Assembly: GCA_024226315.1 (NCBI GenBank)
Contig: JAAELT010000115.1
Span: 1-64,000, forward strand
DNA length: 64,000 bases
Direction: 5' to 3'
Source of the DNA: a bacterium
GTDB lineage: Bacteria; Acidobacteriota; Thermoanaerobaculia; Multivoradales; J023
Shown: positions 17,551-25,584 of the stretch, one piece after another
How positions within the stretch are numbered: the stretch's first letter is position 1
Layout: every line of letters begins with the position of its first letter
Program-made: the position numbers and the translations under genes
The notes under the pieces: model-generated
The model's database searches: none
Told to the model about the DNA's origin: nothing
What the model saw: only the letters and a program-made list of their open reading frames with translations

Positions 17551-19876
17551 CCACAGCGGCTCGCCGACCAAGCCAGATCAGCCCTCCGGCCGTCACGCCG
17601 GCGATCAGCAGGCCCAGGTAGAATGCCCGCGGCACGTAGCGCCATTCGACGTCGTGCTCGCCGGCTTCGAGCCAGACGGCCGAGAAGGCCGCGTTGGCGC
17701 GCAGCAGCGGGACGTCTACGCCGTCGACGCGGGCGCGCCAGCCGGGGTAGTGGACTTCCGAAAGCACCAGCAGGCCGGGGCATTCGCTGTTCACCGAGAT
17801 GCGCCGCCAGCTCGACTTCGCTTCGACCACCTGCGCGCGCCCCGGGCCGCGGCAAGCCAGGTCGGCATCGGGGACGTCGCCCTCGACCACGGCGTGCTGG
17901 CGAGGATCGAAACCGGCGGCCAGCATGGCGTCGCAGGCTTCGGATTCCGTACCCACATTGCGGTAGGCACGCACTAGCTGCGCGCGGCCCGCGGCGCGCT
18001 GGTTGCGGTAGACGTGGAAGGGCTGGCTCGAGCTCTGGATCGTTCCGATTCTTTCGACGCCGGGTAGATCGACGTCGTCTTCGGTGACGAAGACCGTGAC
18101 GGCGCCGGCCGAGAGCAGCTGGAGGCGGCGATCCCAGGGCGCGGATTCGAGCGCCTCCTCGATCCGCATGACGCGGCTGGCGGCCAGGCCGTGGAAGTCG
18201 AGGTGGAAGATCACCGGGATCCGGTAAGAGGCCGCGAGGTAGAAACGCAGCACCTCCTGGTTCCAACGGTAGAGCCACTGGATCTCGGATGACGGCGCGC
18301 TGAGCAGGAGATCGTCGGACACCGGGTGGCGGTAGAAGCGCCCGTCTCCCAGGTGCTCGGCGACCAGGTCGGCCACCGGGGGCCGCTTCGACAGCAGGTC
18401 CGCCGGCACGGTGGGATTGACCTGCCCGCCGGCCTGTGCCAGGTCGACGGCAACCAGCGCCGCCAGGGCCCATGGCAACCACGCCCGTGGCTTGACGGCA
18501 TGGAGCTGAACGGCCAGCGTCGCCGCCGTCCACACCGCGATCAGCCGCAGCCAGCCGTGGCGCAGCCCCGACTCGACGTCGGCGCCCGCCCGGCCGAAGA
18601 AGAAGATCTGCACCTGCTCGACGAAGGCCGGGACGAACATCCACACGGCCAGCAGGAGCCACGTCGCGCCACAGACCGCCCAGGCGACGGCGAGCAGGCG
18701 TTTTCTCTCCTCACCCTCGGCGCGGAACAGGCGCTCCGCGCCTTCGCCCGCGAGCAGCGCCACGGGCAGGACGCCGAGGGTCAGGAACTTCACGGGAAAG
18801 CGGAACAGCGAGGCGCCGGGGATCCTGTAGAAGAGGTCGAAGAAGGGCAGGAAGCGGCCGAGGGCCAGCAGCAGGGCGAGCAGCGACAGCAGGAGCAACA
18901 GCCGGCGGATGCCGCGTGGCAAGGTTCCTTCGCTCCGCGGGACGGCCCCCAGCAGTGCCAGCGCCAGCACCACGGTGCCCAGGTAGAGGCTCAGCATGTA
19001 GGGAAATCCGGAGTCGACGATCCGGCCGCCCCAGTAGTCCTCGGGCGTGAAAGTGTCGGTCCGCCCCATGAAACCGGGCACCGCCAGCTCCGGCAGCCGC
19101 CGCGGATCGACCGACCAGTAGGAGAAGCTCGCTGCGCTCATGCCCTCGCCGCGCTGCGATTGTCCGACCATCTCGATCACTGGCACGAGCTGTGGCGCGG
19201 CCAGCAGGGCGGACGCGGCACCGAGCAGCAGCCAGGAGCGAAGTCGCCGGCCGTTCGACCAGCTCGACGACTGGAACAGCGCCCAGCCGAGCAGCGTGAG
19301 CCAGGTGAAGGCCACCATCTCCGCCGAGCCGGCGAAGACCTGCAGCGTGCCGAGGGCGATCAGGCAGGCCAGGGCGCGCCGCCGCGGCCGGCGCAGGTAG
19401 GCGTGCCAGCACAACAGCATCAGTGGCAGGTAGGGCGTCGCCAGCAGGCGGAAGTAGAGGTTGGCCTGCGACAGGGTGTAGCCGCAGTAGCCGTAGACGG
19501 TGCCGGCCAGCATCGCTGACGGTTGGCCGAGCCCCAGCCGCCGCGCCAGTGCGTAGAGCGCCGCAGCCGAGGCCAGGACGTGGATCACGATGTCGAGGGT
19601 GAGCGCCCTCTCGACCGAAAACAACAGGTACAGCACCACCGACGGGTAGAACGGCGTCGCCGAGATGTCGGCCAGGAGCGGCTGACCGCCGTGAAGATAG
19701 ACGTTCCACAGCGGCAGCTCACCGGAACGCAGGGCCTCGAGCAGGATCTGCTTGATCGGCACGTAGTAGAGGTAGATGTCGCGGAAGAAGAAGGTCTCGC
19801 CCAAGAGCAGCGGCCGCCAGAAGAAGGCGAGCCCGAAGAGGGTCAGGGCCCAGAGGCCTTTCTCCTTGATGATCAT
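17531..19876 (-). CDS. YfhO-like multi-spanning membrane protein
   Basis: About 781 residues. It begins IIKEKGLWALTLFGLAFFWRP and contains about twelve membrane segments with the YfhO-type loops (FFFRDIYLYYVP, GELPLWNVYLHGGQPLLAD), then a soluble C-terminal domain and a last helix (FYLGLLIAGVTAGGLIWLG). YfhO proteins are GT-C-like and take part in glycosylation of cell-wall polymers. ATG 19876 is chosen; the frame stays open far upstream but that part lies opposite the divergent symporter gene. Context with GT2 and methyltransferase genes supports a role in envelope glycan assembly. Confidence 0.83.
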   Translation of the reverse strand: MIIKEKGLWALTLFGLAFFWRPLLLGETFFFRDIYLYYVPIKQILLEALRSGELPLWNVYLHGGQPLLADISATPFYPSVVLYLLFSVERALTLDIVIHVLASAAALYALARRLGLGQPSAMLAGTVYGYCGYTLSQANLYFRLLATPYLPLMLLCWHAYLRRPRRRALACLIALGTLQVFAGSAEMVAFTWLTLLGWALFQSSSWSNGRRLRSWLLLGAASALLAAPQLVPVIEMVGQSQRGEGMSAASFSYWSVDPRRLPELAVPGFMGRTDTFTPEDYWGGRIVDSGFPYMLSLYLGTVVLALALLGAVPRSEGTLPRGIRRLLLLLSLLALLLALGRFLPFFDLFYRIPGASLFRFPVKFLTLGVLPVALLAGEGAERLFRAEGEERKRLLAVAWAVCGATWLLLAVWMFVPAFVEQVQIFFFGRAGADVESGLRHGWLRLIAVWTAATLAVQLHAVKPRAWLPWALAALVAVDLAQAGGQVNPTVPADLLSKRPPVADLVAEHLGDGRFYRHPVSDDLLLSAPSSEIQWLYRWNQEVLRFYLAASYRIPVIFHLDFHGLAASRVMRIEEALESAPWDRRLQLLSAGAVTVFVTEDDVDLPGVERIGTIQSSSQPFHVYRNQRAAGRAQLVRAYRNVGTESEACDAMLAAGFDPRQHAVVEGDVPDADLACRGPGRAQVVEAKSSWRRISVNSECPGLLVLSEVHYPGWRARVDGVDVPLLRANAAFSAVWLEAGEHDVEWRYVPRAFYLGLLIAGVTAGGLIWLGRRAAVARTISA

Positions 19877-19963
19877 GACGATGTGTCCAGGTGCGCGATT
19901 CGCCCTGCTGTATACTGCCCGCGCTCCGCCTCCAGCCCCAATTGACGTCCCGACGGAGAATCC

Positions 19964-21706
19964 ATGGATACACTCGCGCAGATCGTCACCGCCGTCAAAC
20001 ACTTCGTCGACGACTTCGGGCCCGAGGTCGACGGCGAGACCATCCCGATCAAGGTGATCGCGCTGCTGGGCGCCGGCGTCTTCCTGACCCTGCGCCTGCG
20101 GTTCGTCCAGTTCCGGCACCTGTTCCACGGCTTCGCCGTCACCAGCGGCAAGTACGACGATCCCAACGAGCCTGGCGACGTCTCCCACTTCCAGGCCCTG
20201 ACCACGGCGCTGTCGGCGACCGTCGGCATCGGCAATATCGCCGGCGCCGCCTGGGCGATCCACTGGGGCGGCCCGGGAGCCCTGTTCTGGATGTGGATGA
20301 CGGCGCTGCTCGGCATGGCGACGAAGTTCTCGGAGGTGACGCTGGCGCAGGAATACCGGGAGGTCAAGGACAAGGCCGACGTCAAAGCCTCGGAGGGCTC
20401 GGTCTCGGGCGGCCCGATGTACTACATCGAGCGCGGCCTGGGACACGGTTGGAAGTGGATGGCGGTGTTCTTCGCCGTCATGCTGGGCTCGACGGCGTTT
20501 CTCACCGGCAACGCGGTGCAGGCCAACACCGTCGCCGACACCGTGCAGTCGACCTTCGGCATCCCGAATATCGTCACCGGCCTGGTGGCGGCGGCGCTGA
20601 TCGCCAGCGTGATCCTGGGCGGCATCACCCGCATCGGCAAGGTCACCGGCGTGTTGGCGCCGGTGATGGCGGCGATCTACGTCACCGGCGCGCTGATCAT
20701 CATCGTGATCAACATCGGCGACGTGATTCCGACCTTCGGCCTGATTTTCCGCGAGGCCTTCAATCCCACTGCCGGCGTCGCCGGAACCGGCATCGGCGCC
20801 TTCCTGGTAACCCTCAACTGGGGCGTCAACCGCGGCCTGTTCTCGAACGAGGCCGGCCAGGGCTCCGCCCCCATCGCCCATGCCGCGGCCCAGACCGACG
20901 AGCCGGTCTCCGAAGGCGTCGTCGGCCTGGTGGAGCCTTTCATCGACACCATCGTGATCGTCACCATGACCGCGCTGGTGATCGTCATGACCGGCTCCCA
21001 CGTCGCCAAGGTACCGAGTGAGCTCACCCTCGGCGGCGGCGACATCTCCTACATCGTCGAGAACGGTCGGGGTGGCTTCGAAGAGACGCAGGCGCCGGGC
21101 GAGATCCAGGTCGAGAACGGCGCGCAGCGCATCACAGCCGGCGCGCCGGCCTTCGCCTGGCACGACGTTGCCGTCGAGACCTTCTACACCGACGTCGAGC
21201 AGACGCGAGTGTTCTCGGGCACCCTGCGCTCAAGCACCAAGGACGCGCTGGGCGACGACGGCCAGACCTACGTCAGCCTCTACGCCGACGCGCCGGAGGG
21301 CGGCGCCCCGCTCACCATGATGGCCTTCCGCACCGGCCTCTCGCCGATCGGCGACTTCGGCCACCACATCGTGCTGCTGTCGGTGCTGCTCTTCGGCCTG
21401 TCGACCGCCATCGCCTGGAGCTACTACGGCGACCGCTGCGCCGAGTACCTGTTCGGCCCCAGGGCGGTCACTCCCTATCGCCTGGTCTACGTCGGCATGC
21501 ACCTGATGGGCGCCCTGATCGCCCCGGCGGTGGCCTGGGACCTGGGCGACATCTTCCTCGGCATCGTCATCCTGCCCAACCTGCTGGCGCTGGTCATGCT
21601 CTCGGGCAAGGTGAACAAGCTGATGAACGGCTACTTCGAGCGCCGGCCGTGGCTCCAGAACCTCGAAGACCACAAGAAGTGGAAGGCGGAGCACAAGAAG
21701 CATTGA
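19964..21706 (+). CDS. AGCS-family sodium:amino acid symporter with an internal insertion
   Basis: This 580-residue protein has AGCS signatures: ALTTALSATVGIGNIAGAAWAI, GGPMYYIERGLG, and LNWGVNRGLFSNEAGQGSAP. These carriers import alanine, glycine or related amino acids with sodium. Between the late membrane helices it has about 90 extra residues (roughly 350-450, including QRITAGAPAFAWHDV and YADAPEGGAP), making it longer than the usual 450-500. The corrinoid gene starts 9 bp after its stop, so it probably feeds that pathway, perhaps with an N-methylated amino acid or betaine. The upstream gap of 87 bp contains a TATACT box (19911-19916) but no clear -35. Confidence 0.88.
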   Translation: MDTLAQIVTAVKHFVDDFGPEVDGETIPIKVIALLGAGVFLTLRLRFVQFRHLFHGFAVTSGKYDDPNEPGDVSHFQALTTALSATVGIGNIAGAAWAIHWGGPGALFWMWMTALLGMATKFSEVTLAQEYREVKDKADVKASEGSVSGGPMYYIERGLGHGWKWMAVFFAVMLGSTAFLTGNAVQANTVADTVQSTFGIPNIVTGLVAAALIASVILGGITRIGKVTGVLAPVMAAIYVTGALIIIVINIGDVIPTFGLIFREAFNPTAGVAGTGIGAFLVTLNWGVNRGLFSNEAGQGSAPIAHAAAQTDEPVSEGVVGLVEPFIDTIVIVTMTALVIVMTGSHVAKVPSELTLGGGDISYIVENGRGGFEETQAPGEIQVENGAQRITAGAPAFAWHDVAVETFYTDVEQTRVFSGTLRSSTKDALGDDGQTYVSLYADAPEGGAPLTMMAFRTGLSPIGDFGHHIVLLSVLLFGLSTAIAWSYYGDRCAEYLFGPRAVTPYRLVYVGMHLMGALIAPAVAWDLGDIFLGIVILPNLLALVMLSGKVNKLMNGYFERRPWLQNLEDHKKWKAEHKKH

Positions 21707-21715
21707 GACTGGACC

Positions 21716-22375
21716 ATGACTGAAGTCCCGGGCGAGGGTCGCCACGAGCTCCTGGCGGCCATGAATCAGTCGATCCTCGACGGCGACGACGAGGCCGCCG
21801 ACCGGCTTGCCCGCGAGGCCCTGGCGGCCCGGATCGAGCCGCTCGAGGCGATCGACCGGGGATTCACCCCTGGCCTCCGCGAGGTCGGGCGGCTGTTCGA
21901 GGACGGCGAGTACTTCCTGCCCGAGCTGGTCACCGCCGCCCAGGCCATGCAGGCCGCCATGGCGGTCCTGCGGCCCGTTCTCGGAGAGCAGGCGTCCGAA
22001 CGGACCCTGGGCCGGGTGGTGATCGGTACGGTGCCGGGGGACATCCACGACATCGGCAAGACCCTGGTGGGCACCCTGCTCGCCGCCAACGGTTTCGAGG
22101 TCTCGGACGAAGGGGTCGACGTGCCGATCGAGAGGTTCGTCGAACGCGCCCGCGAGTTGGACGCGGACCTGGTCTGTGCCTCGGCCCTGCTGACCACAAC
22201 CATGGCCATGCAACGTGACCTCGTCAACGCGGTCCGGAGCGCCGGGCTGCGCGCCCGGGTGCTGGTGGGCGGGGCGCCGGTGAACCAGGCCTGGGCCGAG
22301 GAGATCGGCGCCGACGGCTACGCCGAGAACGCCGCGGCCGCGGTCGATCTGGCCCGCCGGACGGTGCCCCCTTGA
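21716..22375 (+). CDS. Corrinoid (cobalamin-binding) methyl-carrier protein
   Basis: This 219-residue protein has the two-domain layout of MttC/MtbC and MetH cobalamin modules. A helical cap (residues 1-90) precedes a Rossmann B12 domain with GTVPGDIHDIGKTLVG, whose DxHxxG histidine is the lower cobalt ligand. It carries methyl between a substrate-specific methyltransferase and an acceptor enzyme. Its neighbours supply both: MttB-like as donor side, homocysteine methyltransferase as acceptor side. It overlaps the next gene as TTGA. Confidence 0.92.
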   Translation: MTEVPGEGRHELLAAMNQSILDGDDEAADRLAREALAARIEPLEAIDRGFTPGLREVGRLFEDGEYFLPELVTAAQAMQAAMAVLRPVLGEQASERTLGRVVIGTVPGDIHDIGKTLVGTLLAANGFEVSDEGVDVPIERFVERARELDADLVCASALLTTTMAMQRDLVNAVRSAGLRARVLVGGAPVNQAWAEEIGADGYAENAAAAVDLARRTVPP

Positions 22376-23283
22376 CCGGCGAAGAGCTGGTCGCGCACCT
22401 GGCCGACGAGGTGCTGCTGCTCGACGGCGGCATGGGAACGCTGCTGATGGCCATGGGACTCGCCTCGGGAGCGGCTTCTGAAACCTGGAACCTCGAGCAT
22501 CCCGAGCGCGTCGTCGAGGCCCACCGGCGCTTTGTCGCGGCGGGCAGCGAGGTCGTCCACACCAACACTTTCGGCGGCAGTCCGGTGAAGCTCGCCGCCG
22601 CCGGCCTCGAGGGGCGCTGCCGCGAGGTCAACGGCGCGGCCGTTCGACTGGCTCGGGAGGCCGCGTTCGGCACCGGCACCCTGGTGGCCGGCGACGTCGG
22701 GCCCACCGGCGTCTTCCTCGCGCCGGTGGGGCAGGCCACCGAGGAGCTCTACGAGCGGGCGTTTCGGGAGCAGGTCGGAGCCCTCGCCGAGGCCGGCGTC
22801 GATCTCATCTCGATCGAGACCATGTACGATCTGCGCGAGGCCCTGGCGGCGGTGCGGGCGGCGCGGGCGGAGACCTCCGGCCTGCCGATCCTCGCCTCGA
22901 TGACCTTCGAGGCCCGGCGCCGCGGATACTTCACCATGATGGGCGACCGCATCGTGCCGTCCCTGCGGGCGCTCGCCGACGCCGGCGCCGACGTGGTGGG
23001 CTTCAATTGCAGCGTCGGCTCCGAGGTGATGGTGGGGATGGTCCGCGAAGCCCGGGACGAGCTCGAGCTGCCGCTTCTGGCGCAGCCCAACGCCGGCCAG
23101 CCGCGGGCGGGGAGCCGCGGGCTTCTCTACGACGCCACGCCGGAGCGGTTCGCCGGCGACGTCGCGCGCATGGTCGAAGCCGGAGCCCGAGTGGTGGGTG
23201 GCTGCTGCGGCACCGATCCGGACTTCATCCGCGCGATCCGTGGCGCCCTGGATTCGGCGCCGGCATCGGAGAGCGCACGATGA
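22372..23283 (+). CDS. Homocysteine S-methyltransferase (MetH N-terminal/BHMT-like)
   Basis: This 303-residue barrel has the zinc-site cysteines of the pfam02574 family: one in GFNCSVGSE and two in GGCCGTDP. The N-terminal LLLDGGMGTLL and HTNTFGGSPVKL motifs also match. The family moves a methyl group to homocysteine to give methionine. It starts with TTG inside a TTGA overlap with the corrinoid gene and ends in an ATGA overlap with the activation-domain gene. Because a separate corrinoid protein is encoded next to it, it most likely accepts methyl-cobalamin rather than a soluble betaine. Confidence 0.9.
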   Translation: MTGEELVAHLADEVLLLDGGMGTLLMAMGLASGAASETWNLEHPERVVEAHRRFVAAGSEVVHTNTFGGSPVKLAAAGLEGRCREVNGAAVRLAREAAFGTGTLVAGDVGPTGVFLAPVGQATEELYERAFREQVGALAEAGVDLISIETMYDLREALAAVRAARAETSGLPILASMTFEARRRGYFTMMGDRIVPSLRALADAGADVVGFNCSVGSEVMVGMVREARDELELPLLAQPNAGQPRAGSRGLLYDATPERFAGDVARMVEAGARVVGGCCGTDPDFIRAIRGALDSAPASESAR

Positions 23284-23942
23284 GTCACGTTACGAGCCCG
23301 GAGTCCGACGTCGTCGATCTCGAGATCAGGGTCGATCGCGACAAAGTCCTGCGCTGGCTCGGCTACCGCGGAAGCCGCGGGCCCCGGCCACGGGAAGGGC
23401 GGCGGATCGAGGAGCTGTGGCCGGTCGCCCACGATCTGGTGGAGCCCCGGGGAGCCTTCCGGATCGTCAGCGGCAAGCGGACCGGCGAAGCCGGCATGCC
23501 GCGGCCGACGTCGGAAGTCGGCGTCGGCATCGCCACCATCGGGCCGGCTCTCGAGGACGAAGCGCGTCGGCGCGGCGAGCGCGGGGATCTCCTCGACGCG
23601 CTGGTGCTCGACGCCTTCGGGTCCGCCGCCGCCGAAGCCGCGGCCGACAGGCTCAATCAGAAGCTGTGCGTCCGCGCCCGGGACGAGGACCGCTACCCCG
23701 CGGCGCGCATCAGCCCGGGATACGGAGCCTGGCGCGTCGACGGCCAGGGGACGCTGCTGGCGCTGCTTCCGGCGGCGCGGCTGGGTGTTCGCCTGACCGG
23801 CGCCATGATGCTGGTTCCCCACAAATCGGTCAGCTTCGCGGTGCGCTTCGGGTGCCGGCCGTCGCGCCCGGACCTGAGCCGCTGGCGATGCAAACGATGC
23901 GGGCTGATCGATTGTCGTTACCGCGAAAGGAGGCCGGCTTGA
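23280..23942 (+). CDS. Stand-alone MetH activation-domain protein
   Basis: About 220 residues from the ATG at 23280, which overlaps the previous stop. The pattern ARISPGYGAW and LVPHKSVSFAVRFG resembles the SAM-binding reactivation domain of B12-dependent methionine synthase, which re-methylates oxidised cob(II)alamin. The C-terminus has CKRCGLIDCRYR, a C-x2-C-x4-C set that may bind metal or Fe-S; full MetH lacks it. Located between the methyltransferase genes, it is most simply the repair factor for the corrinoid protein. Confidence 0.82.
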   Translation: MSHVTSPESDVVDLEIRVDRDKVLRWLGYRGSRGPRPREGRRIEELWPVAHDLVEPRGAFRIVSGKRTGEAGMPRPTSEVGVGIATIGPALEDEARRRGERGDLLDALVLDAFGSAAAEAAADRLNQKLCVRARDEDRYPAARISPGYGAWRVDGQGTLLALLPAARLGVRLTGAMMLVPHKSVSFAVRFGCRPSRPDLSRWRCKRCGLIDCRYRERRPA

Positions 23943-25414
23943 CCAGTACCCCGCCAGCGCCGCTCACCGAGACCCTGCGGCCCAGAGTGACCGTGCTCAG
24001 CGACCCGCAGGTCGACGGCATCGTCGACCAGGCACTCGACGTCCTCGCCACGGTCGGAGTCGAGGTGGAGGACGACGCCACCCGGAGCCTGCTGGCGGAC
24101 GCCGGCGAGCGCCTGAACGGCGAGCGCGTCTTCCTGCGTGAGCGGAGCGTCCGCGATGCCATCGCCTCGGCGCCGTCGCGGCTGCTGCTGGCGGACCGGG
24201 ACGGCGGGGAGCTCGACCTCTCGGGCGACAACGTCCACTTCGACCCCGGGTCCACGGCGCTCCATATCCTCGACCGCGAGACCCGGCGACGGCGGTCGCC
24301 CTCGGCCCGGGACGTCGTGCATCTGGCCTGGGTGACCGAAGCCTGCCGCAACATCCAGGCCCAGTCCACCGGCCTCGTCCCGGCCGACGTCCCCGAGACC
24401 GTGGCCGACTGCTATCGGCTCTACCTGGCCCTGCGCCATTCGCGCAAGCCGGTGGTCACCGGCACCTTCCGCGGCGACGGATTCGCCGTCATGCGCGACA
24501 TGCTGATCGCCGTCCGCGGCAGCGAGGAGGAGCTCCGCCGGCGGCCCCTGGCGATCTTCGACTGTTGCTCGACCCCGCCCCTGATCTGGAGCGAGCTGGC
24601 GGCCCGGAGCCTGATCGACTGCGCCCGTGCCGGCATCCCCGCCGAGCTAATCTCCGTCCCCCTGGGCGGCGCCACCGCCCCGGTCACCTTGCGGGAGATG
24701 GTGGTCCAGCACTGCGCCGAGTCCCTGTCGGGGCTGGTGATCCACCAGCTCGCCTCGCCGGGCTCGCCGGTCGTCTACGGCGGCGCGCCGGCGGCCTTCG
24801 ACATGCGCCACGGCACGGCTTCGATGGCGGCCGTCGAGGCGATGATGGTCGACGTGGCCTGCTGCCAGGTGGGCAAGAGGCTGGGTCTGCCGACCCATGC
24901 CTACATGGGACTGTCCGACGCCAAGAGCGCCGACTGGCAGGCCGGCGCCGAATCGGCCATGGGTGTGGGGCTCGCGGCCCTGGCCGGGATCAACATGGTC
25001 TCCGGCCCCGGCATGCTCGACTTCGCGAGCTGCCAGAGCCTGGAGAAGCTGGTGCTCGACAACGAGGCCTGCGCCTCGGCCCTGCGTCTGGCGTCGGGGG
25101 TGAGCCAGGCTTCGGCCGGCCTCGCCACCGAGCTTCTCGCCGGCGACCGGAACTTCCTCGGCCATCCCCACACCCGGCGGAACTTCCGCGCCGAGCTGCA
25201 CATGCCGGGTCCGGCGATCTCCCGCGGCAGCTACGGCGAATGGGAGCAGGCGGGTGGCCGCGACGCTTTCGACGCCGCGGCGGTGGAAGTCGACCGCATC
25301 CTCGCCCGGGGCAATCCGGCACCCCTGCCCGACGACACCGCGCGCGAGCTCGACCGGCTTATGGACGGAGAAGCCGCGCGCTGCGGGGTAGAGGGCCCTT
25401 CCTGGTCGCTCTGA
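23939..25414 (+). CDS. MttB-family (non-pyrrolysine) methylamine/betaine:corrinoid methyltransferase
   Basis: This 491-residue protein matches the trimethylamine methyltransferase family across its length (HFDPGSTALHILD, FRGDGFAVMRDM, GAPAAFDMRHGTASMAAVEA, LAALAGINMVSGPGMLDF). The frame has no internal TAG, so it is not a pyrrolysine MttB; known non-Pyl members demethylate quaternary amines such as glycine betaine, carnitine or proline betaine. The start is TTG at 23939, with AAAGGAGG 5 nt upstream, overlapping the activation-protein stop. It is the last gene of the corrinoid operon. The substrate is undetermined. Confidence 0.9.
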   Translation: MTSTPPAPLTETLRPRVTVLSDPQVDGIVDQALDVLATVGVEVEDDATRSLLADAGERLNGERVFLRERSVRDAIASAPSRLLLADRDGGELDLSGDNVHFDPGSTALHILDRETRRRRSPSARDVVHLAWVTEACRNIQAQSTGLVPADVPETVADCYRLYLALRHSRKPVVTGTFRGDGFAVMRDMLIAVRGSEEELRRRPLAIFDCCSTPPLIWSELAARSLIDCARAGIPAELISVPLGGATAPVTLREMVVQHCAESLSGLVIHQLASPGSPVVYGGAPAAFDMRHGTASMAAVEAMMVDVACCQVGKRLGLPTHAYMGLSDAKSADWQAGAESAMGVGLAALAGINMVSGPGMLDFASCQSLEKLVLDNEACASALRLASGVSQASAGLATELLAGDRNFLGHPHTRRNFRAELHMPGPAISRGSYGEWEQAGGRDAFDAAAVEVDRILARGNPAPLPDDTARELDRLMDGEAARCGVEGPSWSL

Positions 25415-25455
25415 ATCGAGCTCTGAGCTCGATCCTGGAACGCCGCAGTTCCGGA
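25415..25455. terminator. Hairpins after the corrinoid operon
   Basis: A perfect 8-bp inverted repeat ATCGAGCT/AGCTCGAT with a 3-nt loop lies at 25415-25433, immediately after the MttB-like stop. A second, weaker GGAAC/GTTCC hairpin follows. There is no T-run, so this may stabilise the 3' end or aid termination rather than be a classic intrinsic terminator. Confidence 0.3.
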
Positions 25456-25584
25456 ATCAGACACTCCGAGCCGTCTCCTGGCCCGACGCGTGCCACCGTG
25501 CTCGTGGCGCCCGCTCGCCCGAGGGTGGCGCGGAATTTGCTAATCGCAGTGATGATGGAGACCCAATGACGTGGAGGTTGGACC

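Noticed and set aside
19877..21163. N-terminal extension of the YfhO-like protein
   Set aside because: The extension is antisense to the AGCS symporter and His/Gly/Asp-rich; the real protein starts at 19876 with a membrane helix.
23007..23938. Longer starts for the activation-domain and MttB-like proteins
   Set aside because: The extensions run in other frames of the upstream genes; overlap starts at 23280 and 23939 agree with family N-termini and ribosome sites.
23939..25414. Pyrrolysine-containing trimethylamine methyltransferase
   Set aside because: No in-frame TAG is present and the protein is full length without readthrough.
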